A stretch of 64,000 nucleotides of DNA from Stereum hirsutum FP-91666 SS1 (lineage: Eukaryota; Basidiomycota; Agaricomycetes; Russulales; Stereaceae): assembly GCF_000264905.1 (NCBI RefSeq), contig NW_006763138.1:868224-932223 (forward strand), written 5' to 3'. The position numbers were made by a program, and so were the translations under genes. Position 1 is the stretch's first letter, and the number at the start of each line of letters is the position of its first letter. Positions 33,864-45,153 of this stretch are shown one piece after another. The notes beneath the pieces are model-generated. The model had not been told where the DNA came from and did not search any database. It worked only from the letters and a program-made list of their open reading frames with translations.

Positions 33864-36800
33864 TCTAAACACTCTCTGAATCTCCGAAGGTGCCTTCTTC
33901 AAGCCACGACCAAGGTATAGGAATCACTGATATGGGAGTGTGTGTATCAGCAAGTCATCGGGAAAAATGGAAGAAAGAGGATGCATACTTGAAGCGTAAG
34001 GGTCCGGACACAACCATTCGAAGGCTTTCAAAACATCCCGCTGCACTCGTTCGCGATGGCTCTCCGGGGTCCACTCAGCATGCAGCCAGGGGTCTCTCGT
34101 TACCACTTCTGCCGTCAAAATCTGAACCAATTTTCGCCACGAAGCGACATCTAGCCTCGTATATGGTGCCTTCTTCCGCACAAGTTCGACAGAGCATTTA
34201 ATATGCTCTCGGAGCCAGCATAAGCTTGAGCACCACAAATTAGTAGATTGGGCATGTTCCGAGGACCTGGCTGCATGGCTGAACGGTGTAGCGCCGTACC
34301 ACCATGCATGAATAGGAACTTGCTGAAGGTAACGGTCGAAGGCCTGGAGAAGCTGTATCATTTCAATGCACGTTCTCATGAACACCAGAAATTCAGTCAG
34401 TCCTAAGTTCGCATGGTCTTCAAGTTCCGAGGCCAATATGAAATTAATTTCCTGGAGAACAAATGACAACCAGTCAAAGCCGTCCACGATGCGTTGCTCG
34501 CTGGCTGCAGGTACAGAACAAGTGGGCTGCCCATCATTCTGGGTCCACTGGAATTCTGTGCTTATTATCTTGATGACATGAGGCAAGGCAGGAGAGATGC
34601 CATAGAACGAAAGAACAGTGGAGGCTTCGCGCCGCCGCCGTGTGAACCACTGTATGAAAGCTTTGGCTATCCTCCGAGTAGGGTTGGCTCTCGTCCACAT
34701 CAATCCCGAGGCCATGAATTCGGCTGAAATTTTCTGGAAATGAAAGAAATTCAGATAGTGACTTTGGGGCCACATATCCTCGCAAGGCTTGAGAAGATGA
34801 TCTACTGCTTCTTCTAAACTAAAATCTGATCGGGCTCGTGTCAGTCGTAGAGCCTCAGAATGAAAGACTTCCCAAAGAAACATGTTTATTGAATGGTTTT
34901 TGAAAGGCTTCTGTGGAGAAGCACAAGCCTGCACATATGGTATGTTATTCAGCAGAAACCAGATGACTGGTGTTCCACGAAGGGAGTACGTGAGATCTCC
35001 AACCATGTTCTGTGAATCAACGAGCGCACATATTGCTTTTGGAAAGGGAGAATTCCAAAGGACATGTGAGTGTTCATGCCCCGTCGCAGCTGTAGAGTAT
35101 ATCTCAGCAGCCCTCTTGACTAGCGGCAGGAGGTATACGACCTCCAACTTAGAGTATGATGCCCGAGAATGACGAGCGTGTGACACAGGATTCACACCAC
35201 GGGGCTCGGAGTAGAACATATTTGCTATGAAAGTTGCTGCGCTGAGGTTGGTGCGAATACTGGCTTCATCTGATAACATGAAAGCAAGTAAATCAATCTG
35301 ATAGGTTGCAGGAAACAACCAATCAGCGTCTGTGTGCGGTCTGGAATAGGTCGAAGAGTGTAATGTCAACGCAGTGTATACTGCTACAGCTTGGTCGATG
35401 ACATCATCATCATGGGTGGCCTGCAGGGTCAGATAGAAAGCTTCCACATCGTGAGGTGCGAGACCTGAATCCTGGCCATCTGTTTTCAACGCATCGGTCT
35501 GTTCTTGTCCAGAGATCGAGTCAGAGTCCCCGCCACCATCAGCGGATGCCGCATAGGAGACAGACAGTTCATCTGAAGGATGACTACGGATCCATACAGG
35601 CACAGATGTCAATGTCTTCCAATAACGGAGGAGACAACGTTGGACACGCTTGAAACACTGACCCATTAAGGGGCCATGCAAGATTAGTAACTGTGAGATT
35701 GTGGATTGAAAAGGAGATATGTCCGGGTATAACTTGCCGTGGCACACCGTCCAGATGGTATATGCCGCCACTGAGGCAACGAAAATAGCAGATAAGACAC
35801 CAGCGATGAAAATCGGGGCTAGCGAGCCCGAGAGCGGCAGAGAGCTAGAAATAATGTTGTCCAGCAAGCCGACAACGAAGAGGATGATAGGGAGAATCAG
35901 AAACTGCGGCAAAAATTCGACAGCAGGAGCAAGCAATTTGTTTGCGTGCAGCCAACGACGGTGCAAATCGCCAAGTTTCTTGTGGGCCTGGGTGTGGCGC
36001 GATCGAGTGAGCATGGCGACGTAGCCTCGGCTGGTGACTGCAAGAGCGGCCACTGAAATCTATTGAATAACTCTGGTGAGCCTCAATCGATGCGGCAAAA
36101 TATGACTGCATCTCACGCTGAGGATTAGAGAAATAGACCAATAGAAATTGAGACGGACTGCACTCTCTTCGGGCTCAAAAGCTGTGGGCGGCTGAATGGT
36201 AAGGTGGGACGCGTTGACCCCACTAACGGCGATGACAAGTTCAGTTAGGTTGAGTAGCAGCTCGTTCGTCCTGTCACCGGGATCCTGCGATAATCCCTCG
36301 AGCGACTGCACAAAAAACGTCGTGACAATGGCCGAGAAGAGGGCAACCTAGTCAAAAACTGTCAGGATGATCACTTGCACGAGCGCGAAACGCTACGCAC
36401 GAAGACCAGTATAGTATCGAGCGTTCCTCTCCATCGATCCACCGTTGGCTGTATGTGATCCAAATGTGCTCGAAGCAACGGGGACCAAGCCGCTGCACTC
36501 GTCGCAGGAGCCTGAGGGATCGGTTGTTTCGACACGTCTGTGTACCAGCAATGAACGTGAATATCAGGGATTCGGGGGAATGGAAACACAGATTTTATGC
36601 GTACCTGAAGCCTTCTGTCTCTCGTCCATGCTACGCAAAACGTCGAGGATCTCACGCGAGACGTCTCCGGGTGGCACGCTCGAACTCTGAGGGATATCTT
36701 CTGCCACATTGTCTGCTTTCTCTCCAGCCTTAGCCAAGAGTCGCTCCGTGAGCTCAGTCTGCCTTCGCATCAGTCTGACGAGCTCATCCATGCCCGTCAT

Positions 36801-36902
36801 GTTTGGCGTATCGTCGTGATCAGAGTTCGCAGCGAGCTGGCCACCGTCAGTGTCGCCACTAAGCGCAATATCTGGGTCTCGTTCTGTTTGTTCCATGACC
36901 AT
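33864..36902 (-). CDS. DUF6535 family membrane protein, intact copy
   Basis: Family of unknown function, expanded in Agaricomycetes. Exon 1 (36902 to about 36605) encodes an acidic N-terminus, then MDELVRLMRRQTELTERLL and VSREILDVLRSMDERQ. Exon 2 has DVSKQPIPQAPATSAAAWSP and VDRWRGTLDTILVFV. The DUF6535 core follows: VALFSAIVTTFFVQSLEGLS, RTNELLLNLTELVIAVSGVN. Then a 700-codon exon starts with VAALAVTSRGYVAMLTRSR, a basic loop HRRWLHANKLLAP and helices around FLPQFLILPIILFVVGLLDN and LAPIFIAGVLSAIFVASVAA. A large C-terminal helical region of about 550 residues follows. A last intron near 33990-33923 gives the ending SWLEEGTFGDSESV (stop at 33864). No break was seen. Inverted relative to the degenerate copy at 25457. 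Confidence 0.8.
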
Positions 36903-37694
36903 AGAGTGCTTTGGAATCTAGGTGGACAAAAGCAAATACCCGGTGTAGAGGAGGTGCGAAGTGAGAGACAAGCGTGAAGATTCCTCAATCAAGCGCCGGA
37001 GAGTTGGCCCAACGCCCAAGTACACCTCAAGCGCCCGTGCACTTACTCTAACGCCACAGTGGCCCAAGATGGCTGCCTCTCATAGAGACACTGGCCAACG
37101 CACGCAGAAATATAATAAATCATTCATTCAAAAAGTCGTAATGAAGCTCATACACGCAACGGTCTAATAACACGTAAGAGGGGTAAGTAAGTAATGCAGC
37201 AGACCAGAAGGTAAAAAAGGCGCGATCCAGAACTGAGAAGGAACGGGAACGGTATGGGATGGTATGGGAGCTACAAGGAAGCATATGTGTAGGAAACGAG
37301 TGGATGGATGGATGAACGGACGAGAACGAGTGGGCGGACTGACGGACGGGATGAATGAGACGAGACGATAGTGGAAAGGAAAGGAAAGGAGGGAAGAGAG
37401 TGATTGGTTGGTATGTGGAGTACACTGAGCGATTGAGAGGCAAAGCACAATCAAGAAGGGAGCAAGGGAAAAAACGGAAAGTGAAAAGTGAGAACGGAAC
37501 CGAATGACCTCCACACAATGCAAAAAGAAAAGAAGAAGAAGAAAAACTGAAAACATGAATGATGGTGATAATGCTTATAGAACGTTCCCACGAAGACAAA
37601 CAGAAAAAGACTCATAACGGACCTACCTTAAGTTATGTATTGCGATTGTGACTACATTGTGCCTCTTCAATACCTGCTCTTCAAGCATCAAGCC
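36903..37694. other. Intergenic, purine-rich tract
   Basis: Plus strand is strongly purine-rich at about 37200-37560 (GGAAAGGAAAGGAGGG and GAAAAGAAGAAGAAG runs). The long minus frames here are low-complexity artefacts of that tract. Confidence 0.45.
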
Positions 37695-40600
37695 TCAAGA
37701 CGCATATCCGTACCCCTCCGCAACCCTCCTCCTCTCCATAATCTCCGCCAAATCAGCCGCCGCATCCGCACTCGCACTCGCCTCCTCCCTCGCCCTCCTC
37801 CCAAACACGAAATCCTCCTCCGTATCCATACCATGCTCTCCACGCTCCCCCTCCCCCTCCCCCTCATCGTCATCTCCGTCATCTCCCTCTCTAAACGCCA
37901 GAGCAACCGCAACCGCCGCCTCCGACGCGCTCTCCCCCCGTCTATGTCCCATCCCCGTCCCTCCATGCCCATGCCCATGTCCAATTCCATACGCAGGCCC
38001 CACATACCCATTCAACAGCCTCCCAAGCTCAGCACTCACCCCCGCATGATACGGATCCCTCCTCTCCTGCGACGACACAATCTCCGTCGGAGCCTGCGAA
38101 CTCGGGTACACGATCTCAGTTGGGGCCTGCGAACTCGGGTACACAACCTCAGTCGGCGCTTGCGAGTTCGTGGTAGTATTCGTATTCGTGTTCGTGTTCG
38201 TGTACCCGATTTCAGACCGCACTTGCGAGCCAATGCCATGATACACTATCTCAGTCGGCGCTTGTGAATTCGACACGAACCCTGCCGCGGTCGGCGTCGC
38301 AAGCTGCGAATAGACTGCCCGCGATGACGAGGATGAAGCCTGGGTATGACTCTGACTCTGCTCCCCGACCCATTCCTCAGCATCAACATCAGCATCAACA
38401 TCACCATCCCCACCCGATCCCGTCCTCGTAGCCGACGACGACCCAGACCCAGGCTCAGATGACCCTCCCGCAGATGCTACTCGACCAGGACCATGCAGAG
38501 GCTCCGGTAAGTGATCATGACCATGGAGAGGCTCCGGTAACTGACCATGACCATGCAGAGGTTCCGGTAAGTGACCATGCAGAGGTTCCGGTAATTCAAG
38601 CGGCGTGCGCGAAGGCGAAGGCGTAGGCGACGGTTCCGGTGTAAACTCGACATAAAACTCCATCTGCATGCCTGTCTCGTTTGCGGTCGGGAGTGGAAGT
38701 GGAAGTGGGTGTGGATGTGAGTGTGAGTGTGAGTGTCGGCCGTCTTGCGATGTGGATGCAGGGGCGTTTGGCAGATGGGTAGAAGTGGTGGCGGCAGCGT
38801 TGGTATTGTTGGTGTTAGCGTTGGATGAAAGATGTGCGTGGTGAGTGTGTTGAGGGTGATGATGATGATGATCGTGACGATGAGCAGCTACATGTGCGAG
38901 AAGTGCTTCTACGGCTGGCGTTCGAGGCATGGCCGTGATAAATTCTGTTTCTGAATCGGCGTCGGCGTCGGCGTCTGTAGAGTCCATAGGAGGAAGAGGG
39001 CCGGGTCCACGGAAGGGTGTTGGGGGAGGGACGGGTTCTGGGTCGGTGTCGAGTGGGAGCGAATTGATGATGTGGTTGACTGTACGGACGAGATCGAGTC
39101 AGTATCAGGGCACGTAAAAGAGAATGTGTGAGTAAATAAGGGCAGAAATCCGACTCACATTCCTTCGCGTGCGCTGAATGGTGGTACAACGATTAATTCA
39201 ACTTCATCCAGATTCCACACCCCACAAGGAAGAAAGAAAGAAAGAAAAAACTCACCATGCTCCCTCTGCCTCCTACACCCCGCCCCATCCACACAATCCC
39301 TCCTCTCCGTAACACTCCTATCCAACTCCCCCTTCCTCCTCTCTCTGATCCACCAGTCCTTCAATCCCCAGAGCACGATCTCCGTAGCGCAAAGTCTGCA
39401 GATCCGTTCCCTGGGTGGGTTCGGGCCCGGGTCTGGACCGGGAGCGACGGCGTGGACGTCGAGGAAGAGGTCGAGGTCGATGAGGGGTTGGAATTTATTA
39501 GGTTGGGTTTGTATATGTTCGACGATCTACCGGCCGATGAACGTAAACCACCAGCCAGTCCCAAAAAACAGAGATGAGCAACGATTCGACTGGATGCGGA
39601 GGCGGAGGAGAAGCACACACCTCCCGATAAACGTCCCTCGGCGATATCCTCTTCGCCGTAAAATAATCAAGCATGATCTCCACCTCCACCGCATTCCCAT
39701 CAAACGCGTCATACACCTCGCTCGACTGGATCAGGTCTCCGACGTCCGAAAGACCGTGCGGGTGCTGTGCCATGAGCGGTAAAGCGACGCATCGATTCTG
39801 GATGCCGATCCCGCAGAAGGAGACTTGACACATGTCGCATTTGGTCGTCGTCGGCGCCGTTAGCGCGAGCAGGTTCTCGCTATTAGTGTTGTAGAGCGCC
39901 GACGCATACATAAATACGTCAGTAACGATTTGAGAAAGAGGGGCTAGGATGGAGAGGAGAGGGAAGGGGGAGGGGGGACTCACCAGTTGCCACAATAACC
40001 GTGTCCCGGGGGAGAACCGTCGTCGACGTGCCATGCGTTATCGGGGTCAGAGTTGGGATCTGGGACAGGACGCGGACAACGCCAGCCATATCTGTTGCCG
40101 GCGAGACAGTGGGGACAGGGCCGTGCGTATTCGCCACCGGTCTGGGGTATCGTCGGTTCTGGGGAGGCTTCGCGTGGCGTTGGGATCTGTGCGACACAAT
40201 TCAAGCGAGAGAAAGGGGGGATGGTGAGCGAGAGGCATTCGCGCACAGCGCAGCACAAGGGAAAGAGCATGAGTGGCAAGGATTGTCGGGCAAAGGTGTA
40301 CGAGGAGGAGGAAGGGGGAGTACGTACGCGGAAAGATTGACCAGGTCTGTAGATCTCGTCGGCTTGTTGCTTCTCCCGGTCTGTACGGCCACGAGACGGG
40401 TCGGCACGGAGAAGAACGTCTACCATGACTTGAAGGATGCGAGATGGGGTGACGGAGGTGGAGAGGCCACGGCATGCGGGGCAATTGGTGCCGCCGTTCT
40501 AGAATGATGGGAGGGAGGAAGTGGGAGTTAGTATATGCGCATTGAATGGAGTTATGGTGGGAAGCACAGGGGGGTACACATAATGAGCAGTAATGAGAGC

Positions 40601-41042
40601 TTACTCGGACCCAAAGTGAGCAGCAGCTAAGTGACGAGCGCGGTGGTCAATAGAGTGACAGAGGCAGTGATAAAGGAGGTGGAACAAACCTTCCACAAAA
40701 GTAATGTTCACAAGGAAGTACAATCACAGGTCTGTAGAGTAGAGCAGAACAGCAACCACAGAGCAGTTCCTGTTCGAGGTCATCGAGCAAAGCAGATGAC
40801 GGTGTCGGTTGGGTGGAGACTGCTACAGCCTGAGTGGCATTGGCCAATGCGGGGTTTGTCTGGGGTAGGTCTGTGTCCGCATCTACGGAATTACCATTCG
40901 TCTTGGCCCTCTTCCTGCTGTCTCCTTCAAAACCTTCAAAGGTCGGAGAAGCAAGTCTCTTCAAGTTATGGCTGGAAGAGGATGTGGCAAGAGCAGGATC
41001 GTGATCAGCAGCAGCCGCCGAAGACGATGAGCTCGAAGACAT
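37695..41042 (-). CDS. RING E3 ubiquitin ligase, CHFR-like, with repetitive tail
   Basis: Probable ubiquitin ligase. The N-terminus is Ser/Ala-rich. The RING reads CGCCSALLYRPVIVLPCEHYFCG, split by an intron before SCCSLWV and NGGTNCPACRG. VTPSRILQVMVDVLLRADPS follows. A second Cys-rich region holds CPHCLAGNRYGWRC, DDGSPPGHGYCGN and KCDMCQVSFCGIGIQNRC, which corresponds to the cysteine-rich domain of CHFR-type ligases. No FHA domain is seen upstream. Next come EVYDAFDGNAVEVEIMLDYF and RICRLCATEIVLWGLKDWW. The C-terminal 430 residues are low complexity: a His-rich run, LPEPLHGH repeats, then SSQAPTEIVYP repeats, ending acidic. Start taken at MSSSSSSS (41042); in-frame Mets at 41132 and 41222 would lengthen it. 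About seven introns. Confidence 0.78.
38075..38172 (-). repeat. 33-bp tandem repeat coding SSQAPTEIVYP
   Basis: Three adjacent 33-base units in the tail of the CHFR-like gene. Each encodes an 11-residue unit SSQAPTEIVYP or close. Two more diverged copies (SQAPTEIVYHG type) lie upstream in the gene at about 38220-38275. Confidence 0.8.
38491..38597 (-). repeat. 24/30-bp tandem repeat coding LPEPLHGH
   Basis: Four units of 24 or 30 bases (plus strand CCATGCAGAGGYTCCGGTAA plus a spacer) encode LPEPLHGH, with an optional extra GH/GQ pair. The unit length difference is two codons, so the frame is kept. Confidence 0.85.
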
Positions 41043-41782
41043 CTGTGCGGGATCTGTAGAGACGAAGTGTTCCTGTGGAGGTGAAACCGAGCGCAAGATG
41101 TTGCGAAGAGCGAGGACAGAGTGTGTGGACATCGACTGGTGGGTGTCGAGAACGAAGAGAGGATGTGATTGACCGGAAGCGTTACTTGCCAGATAATAAG
41201 TGGCGAAACGGCGGACTGTCACGCCGTGGACCGTCCCGATCGAGCCTTAAAGATTGCCCTTTATGGTCCTCACGCTCGCCGCCAGGCGGAGGCGCGCCTT
41301 GCCGCTCGCTTTCGACCGCTGCCGTCTCAACTCTTTATTGTATGGATATATACATCTATGCAGAGACAGAACGCGAGTGACATCCATCCATCGTGGGCCA
41401 CACTGCTTAATCGGGCCACATCCGAGCCATATCATTTCTAGCCACCTCGTGTCAAGTAACAGCCGAAGAAGTGCAGTTGACTCGTCGTCGACGCCATCCT
41501 GAACAGGCTTCCACGCTCTTTCTCTCGTCTTCCACGATGTATCCCTTGAATCTCCTTAAGCGCCACCGCAGCGCCCGTACGCGACCTCAAAGACGCGCCC
41601 GACGGCGAGAGCGGCGCCACATATGTCCTCGCATACGACGCTGACGTCACCCGAACGCATTTCCCAGCGTGCGAACCACTTCCCCTCCGTCTCCTCCCGC
41701 ATCAACTCACCCACGTCCCTCTCCGCCCCTCCATTAAATCCCAAAACAAAAAACAAAACACGCTAGCCCATTCACAACGACA
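41043..41782. other. Divergent promoter region
   Basis: Separates the CHFR-like gene (minus) and the mitochondrial-looking gene (plus). It could include an N-terminal extension of the former up to 41222. Nothing else seen. Confidence 0.4.
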
Positions 41783-42913
41783 ATGTCCGCCCGCATCTCT
41801 CGTCGTTTTCTCTCGCTCTCGTCGCTCCGTGCTGCCTCGGCGTCTTCGCGCTCGAACGTCGCCGCCGCGACAGGACGCGCTTTGGCGAGGCGGGGTATGG
41901 CCAGTGAGGCTCATGGCGCACACAAGAGCGGGGGAAGCGATTTGACTTGGATGGTATGTTCCTTGTCGGCTCACACCCTGAAGATGATGATGACAGTGTG
42001 TTAACTGGTGTGAATATCAATTCTGTCTCGTGTACGCACAACAGGTCGGCTCCGCTGTCGTCTTCCTCCCCCTCGTACGTCATATCATACCTCCGAGCAT
42101 GTCTCTCTTCACTTATATGCGGAATGTATAGTGCGGCTACCTTCTATCCCCTGCAGCCCGCTCAAAGGGCCACCACGTCAACGAGAAGATCGGCCAGACG
42201 GACGAGGCGCACAAGAGCGAGCCCGAGCCCGTTCTCACCGACGACGAGGGGACGAAGAAGTCCGCTTCGGAAGTGAAGGACTCTTTGACGCGTAGCGAGG
42301 TCAGTTTTTATGTCCTATCCGTGACCGAACTTTTACTTTTCGATAATCTGTATTTCGTATCCCACTTCACTTTCGCCCCTGTCCTAACATTTTGCTTCCG
42401 TCACCATTTTTTTCCACTTTCTTTTGCCTTCGCTGCCTCTTTGGACCGAAATGCTGAAACCCGTGTGTGCGTACGTACAGGAGACCGACGCGCCGAAAGA
42501 GGCCCACGACGCCGAGGTCCGCGAGGCAAAGGGGGAGCCCAAGACCTCCGCTGAAAGCACAGAAGCTCCAGCGGACAAGGAAGAGGTAAGTCCCGAGTCC
42601 CGAATCTCTCGTCCAACCCCCTCGCGCATCCCGCACTGGCACTCATACTCACAAACCCCCTTCCTCTCCATAGAAATCCGACTCCAGCGACAAAACCGAC
42701 GACACATTCTCCTCCGGCTCCCCCGCCCAATCCTCCGGCTCCCCCTCCGAATCCTCCCCCGTCGAACAAAAGTCACCCCCGACAGACCGTAGCGCGCATA
42801 AAGGCACGGTGCAGAGCGAGGGGGATGATGTGCCGAAGCCGACGGAGATGGGAGAGGCGAGGAAGGAGAGTAAGCAGGGTAAGGCGCCGAAGGAGGCTGA
42901 GAAGGATGAGTGA
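41783..42913 (+). CDS. Acidic mitochondrial-looking single-helix protein, unrecognised
   Basis: Starts MSARISRRFLSLSSLRAASA, a clear presequence-like stretch (Arg, Ser, Ala, no acids), through ATGRALARRGMASEAHGAHK. A short hydrophobic segment GSAVVFLPL continues over an intron into YLLSPAARSKGHH. The remainder is hydrophilic and low complexity: DEAHKSEPEPVLTDDEG, KESKQGKAPKEAEKDE and Ser/Glu-rich exons. Four to five introns, each in a C/T-rich context. Similar short presequence proteins with a GSxLxWxxGSAVVFxPL segment occur across fungi, but I cannot name a function. Confidence 0.7.
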
Positions 42914-43488
42914 GGCGATGTGTGAAGGGGAAGGGAAGGGGAGGGGAGGGTGGGTGTGTGGTGCGAATTGTGCTTGGTTGGGCGTAAAGTCATTGATGGC
43001 GAACAATGCACTTATTTTTATTTGCTCGCGCTGCGTCTGACTGCGAACGATCGTCTAAGAACGGTGAAGTATGAAGGGACACTCTGGGTACACGCCCGGC
43101 AAGGTGCAGCGGTGAACGTCCGGTATTATGCGAAGAGAAAGTAGCTGTTGCGTGCGGAGATGTTATGAATACAGTTTTATACAAGATAGAAAGGGCATAA
43201 GGTAGCTACAGTGTGTAGTGTGTAGAAGATAGTGAAGACGCAAACGCGAGCGCCCTTCGCCTGTATCACGATCAACCACGACTCCGTGACGCCCAACTCG
43301 TCTTCCCGAACCCACCATCAACGCGAACCTCCGGACCGTGTCGTCCCCATCCCCCATCCGCCGCCCTCCAACCTCCGTCTATCCACTCCCTTACATCCCG
43401 ACAAAAAACCAAGGAAAAGCCCATCCATCCCGACCAAACAAAAACCCCACAAACAAACAAACCAAAAAAAAGAAAGAAAAAAAAAACC
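42914..43488. other. Convergent intergenic region
   Basis: 3' ends of the neighbouring genes meet. A/C-rich run of AAACAAACAAACC and poly-A at about 43440-43485. No gene. Confidence 0.45.
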
Positions 43489-44293
43489 TCAACGCGCCCG
43501 AACCTGGAGTATGATCGCAAACACGACGATGATGAGCGCGCAGAGCAGGACCGCGTTGAGCACGATCGATATTCGCGCGGCGGGGAAGTATCCCTGCGTG
43601 AGCGCGTTCTGGACGCGGAAGTAGCGCGTCGTACCTATGATAGAGTGGGCGTTTGAGTTTGAGTATGAGTATGAGTAAGTTATGAATGGGATGGGGAACG
43701 GTGCTACGAGCGATAGAAGCGGGAATAAGGCGGAGGGAAGGCGGGAAGGATGGTGGGTTTGGGACAACATATATAGCCCACGGCGGGTCTGTTTGGGATT
43801 GAGATCAGAGCGCGTACCGATGAATAACATGCCAAAGCCAATGAGGATGATCGTCGCTCCCATAGGCCTGGCATACTTCACCAGTGTGTCAGATGTGATA
43901 GCGAACAGTTGAACGAGAGCTAATTTTTTTTAAAAAGGCGTAGATCTGGTCAGTCAGTCTTTCCGAACGTGGATAAAAACTTAGAGTATTATAGATAATC
44001 ATGATCGACGCACCTACACCGGCACTGGCGAACGCAAGACTCGTCCGTACGTAGGCTAGGAACGTCCGTTCGGACGCTAGATGATCCCGCGCCACGCTTC
44101 CAGTGTTCTCGAGAACGAGTGCGGGGTAGAGCGACCATTTCGATCGGTCGTCATGAGAAGGAGGGGGTGGATGTGGGGAGGTCGAAGCGGTGATGGAGGT
44201 GGCGGATGATGTTGGGGCTTCTGGTTGTGGTTCTCGGTCTGCAGGTCGAAAATTGTTGTGATGAGTGGATTCGATATCAGAGTGGGCGTTCAT
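43489..44293 (-). CDS. DUF202 membrane protein
   Basis: Small membrane protein with the DUF202 fold shared by bacterial YidH and the membrane domains of fungal vacuolar transporter chaperones. The N-terminus is hydrophilic with Pro/Ser (PTSSATSITASTSPHPPPP). The signature RDHLASERTFLAYVRTSLAF runs into ASAGVG, spliced (donor GTGCGT) to an exon reading ALVQLFAITSDTLV. The next block KYARPMGATIILIGFGMLFI is helix 2, then TRYFRVQNALTQGYFPAARI and a third helix IVLNAVLLCALIIVVFAIIL, ending QVRAR. Three helices with the conserved RDxLAxERTFLAxxRTSLAF loop. No SPX or catalytic domain is attached. Role unknown. Confidence 0.85.
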
Positions 44294-44486
44294 GTCGGAA
44301 AGTCAGGTAGGAAGGAAGGTCAAGAATGAAGGAATGGACAGATAAGAGGTCGTGGTCAGCGTCGGCGCCAACAAAAAAACAAAGACAGACAGGAGGGCGG
44401 CGTGGAGCATGAGGGCATGTTGTATTCCGAATTCGAGTGCAGAAAGAGAGGAAATGCTCGGAAAGGACGTAAGATGGCAAACATAC

Positions 44487-45153
44487 CGTGACCGTTCCCT
44501 TCCTCAACGCCTCGAGAAGACCACCGTCTATGTCTAGCACTCGACCGTCCATTTCCGTCCCTATCTCGTGTAGACGACCTCCGCGCTCTCCCAACCCCGT
44601 CGCCTATCGCCTCATTACCAGCCCCCGTCTCCAAATCCTCTCTATCGATTACACTTCCAGGACGTACGCCTTCGGCTGCTAGATCGTCTTCAGAGCCACC
44701 GAAACTCCCAGCGACGCTCCCTCGACCTATAGGCGTATTCGGAATCCCCCTCCCCAACTCCTCCGCATTCATGTTCAACCTCACTCCCATCGCTCGCGCT
44801 CTACTCTCTACCTCATCCCTCTCCGCAAAATCAGGATCACCGTCCACGGAACGGTCCGGACGAGGATGCGACCCCCTGCCTTTGAAGTACGATTCTATCC
44901 AGGAGAAACCTTGACGGAGGGACGACGGACTGGTCTCGGGATGAGAGGAAGGCGTGGCGAAGGTCTGGTACGACGGGGTACGGTCGCAAGGTAGGGATCG
45001 GGAGAGAGGAGTGCTTGCGGTGGGGATGGCTTTGGAGGGAGTGGTAGTGGTGATGGCAGTGGTGGTGGTTGAGGACGAGGAGGACGTCCGGGTGGCAGGA
45101 TCGTCGATAGGCCACCCGCGTCGATTTGCTCGTTCGGTGCCACCGGCGAGCAT
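44487..45153 (-). CDS. Unrecognised hydrophilic protein, 3' end unresolved
   Basis: Starts MLAGGTERANRRGWPIDDPA, then a Thr/Ser-rich tract and RQGFSWIESYFKGRGSHPRP. The later segment ARAMGVRLNMNAEELGRGIP looks ordered. A probable 52-base intron (about 44666-44615) joins RPGS to ATGLGERGGRLHEIGTEMDG and continues VLDIDGGLLEALRKGTVT, which reads as a real helix. A donor GTATGT follows at 44486, but I cannot place the last exon before the DUF202 start at 44293. Read without splicing, it would end at 44356 or 44277 depending on the frame. No family recognised. Confidence 0.5.

Noticed and set aside
37120..37599. Minus frames of 130-159 codons
   Set aside because: They arise from a purine-rich tract and consist of Ser/Phe/Leu low complexity, with two overlapping frames equally open.
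38700..38740. GTGAGTGTGAGTG microsatellite as a separate regulatory repeat
   Set aside because: It lies inside the coding tail of the CHFR-like gene and encodes the His/Ser run.
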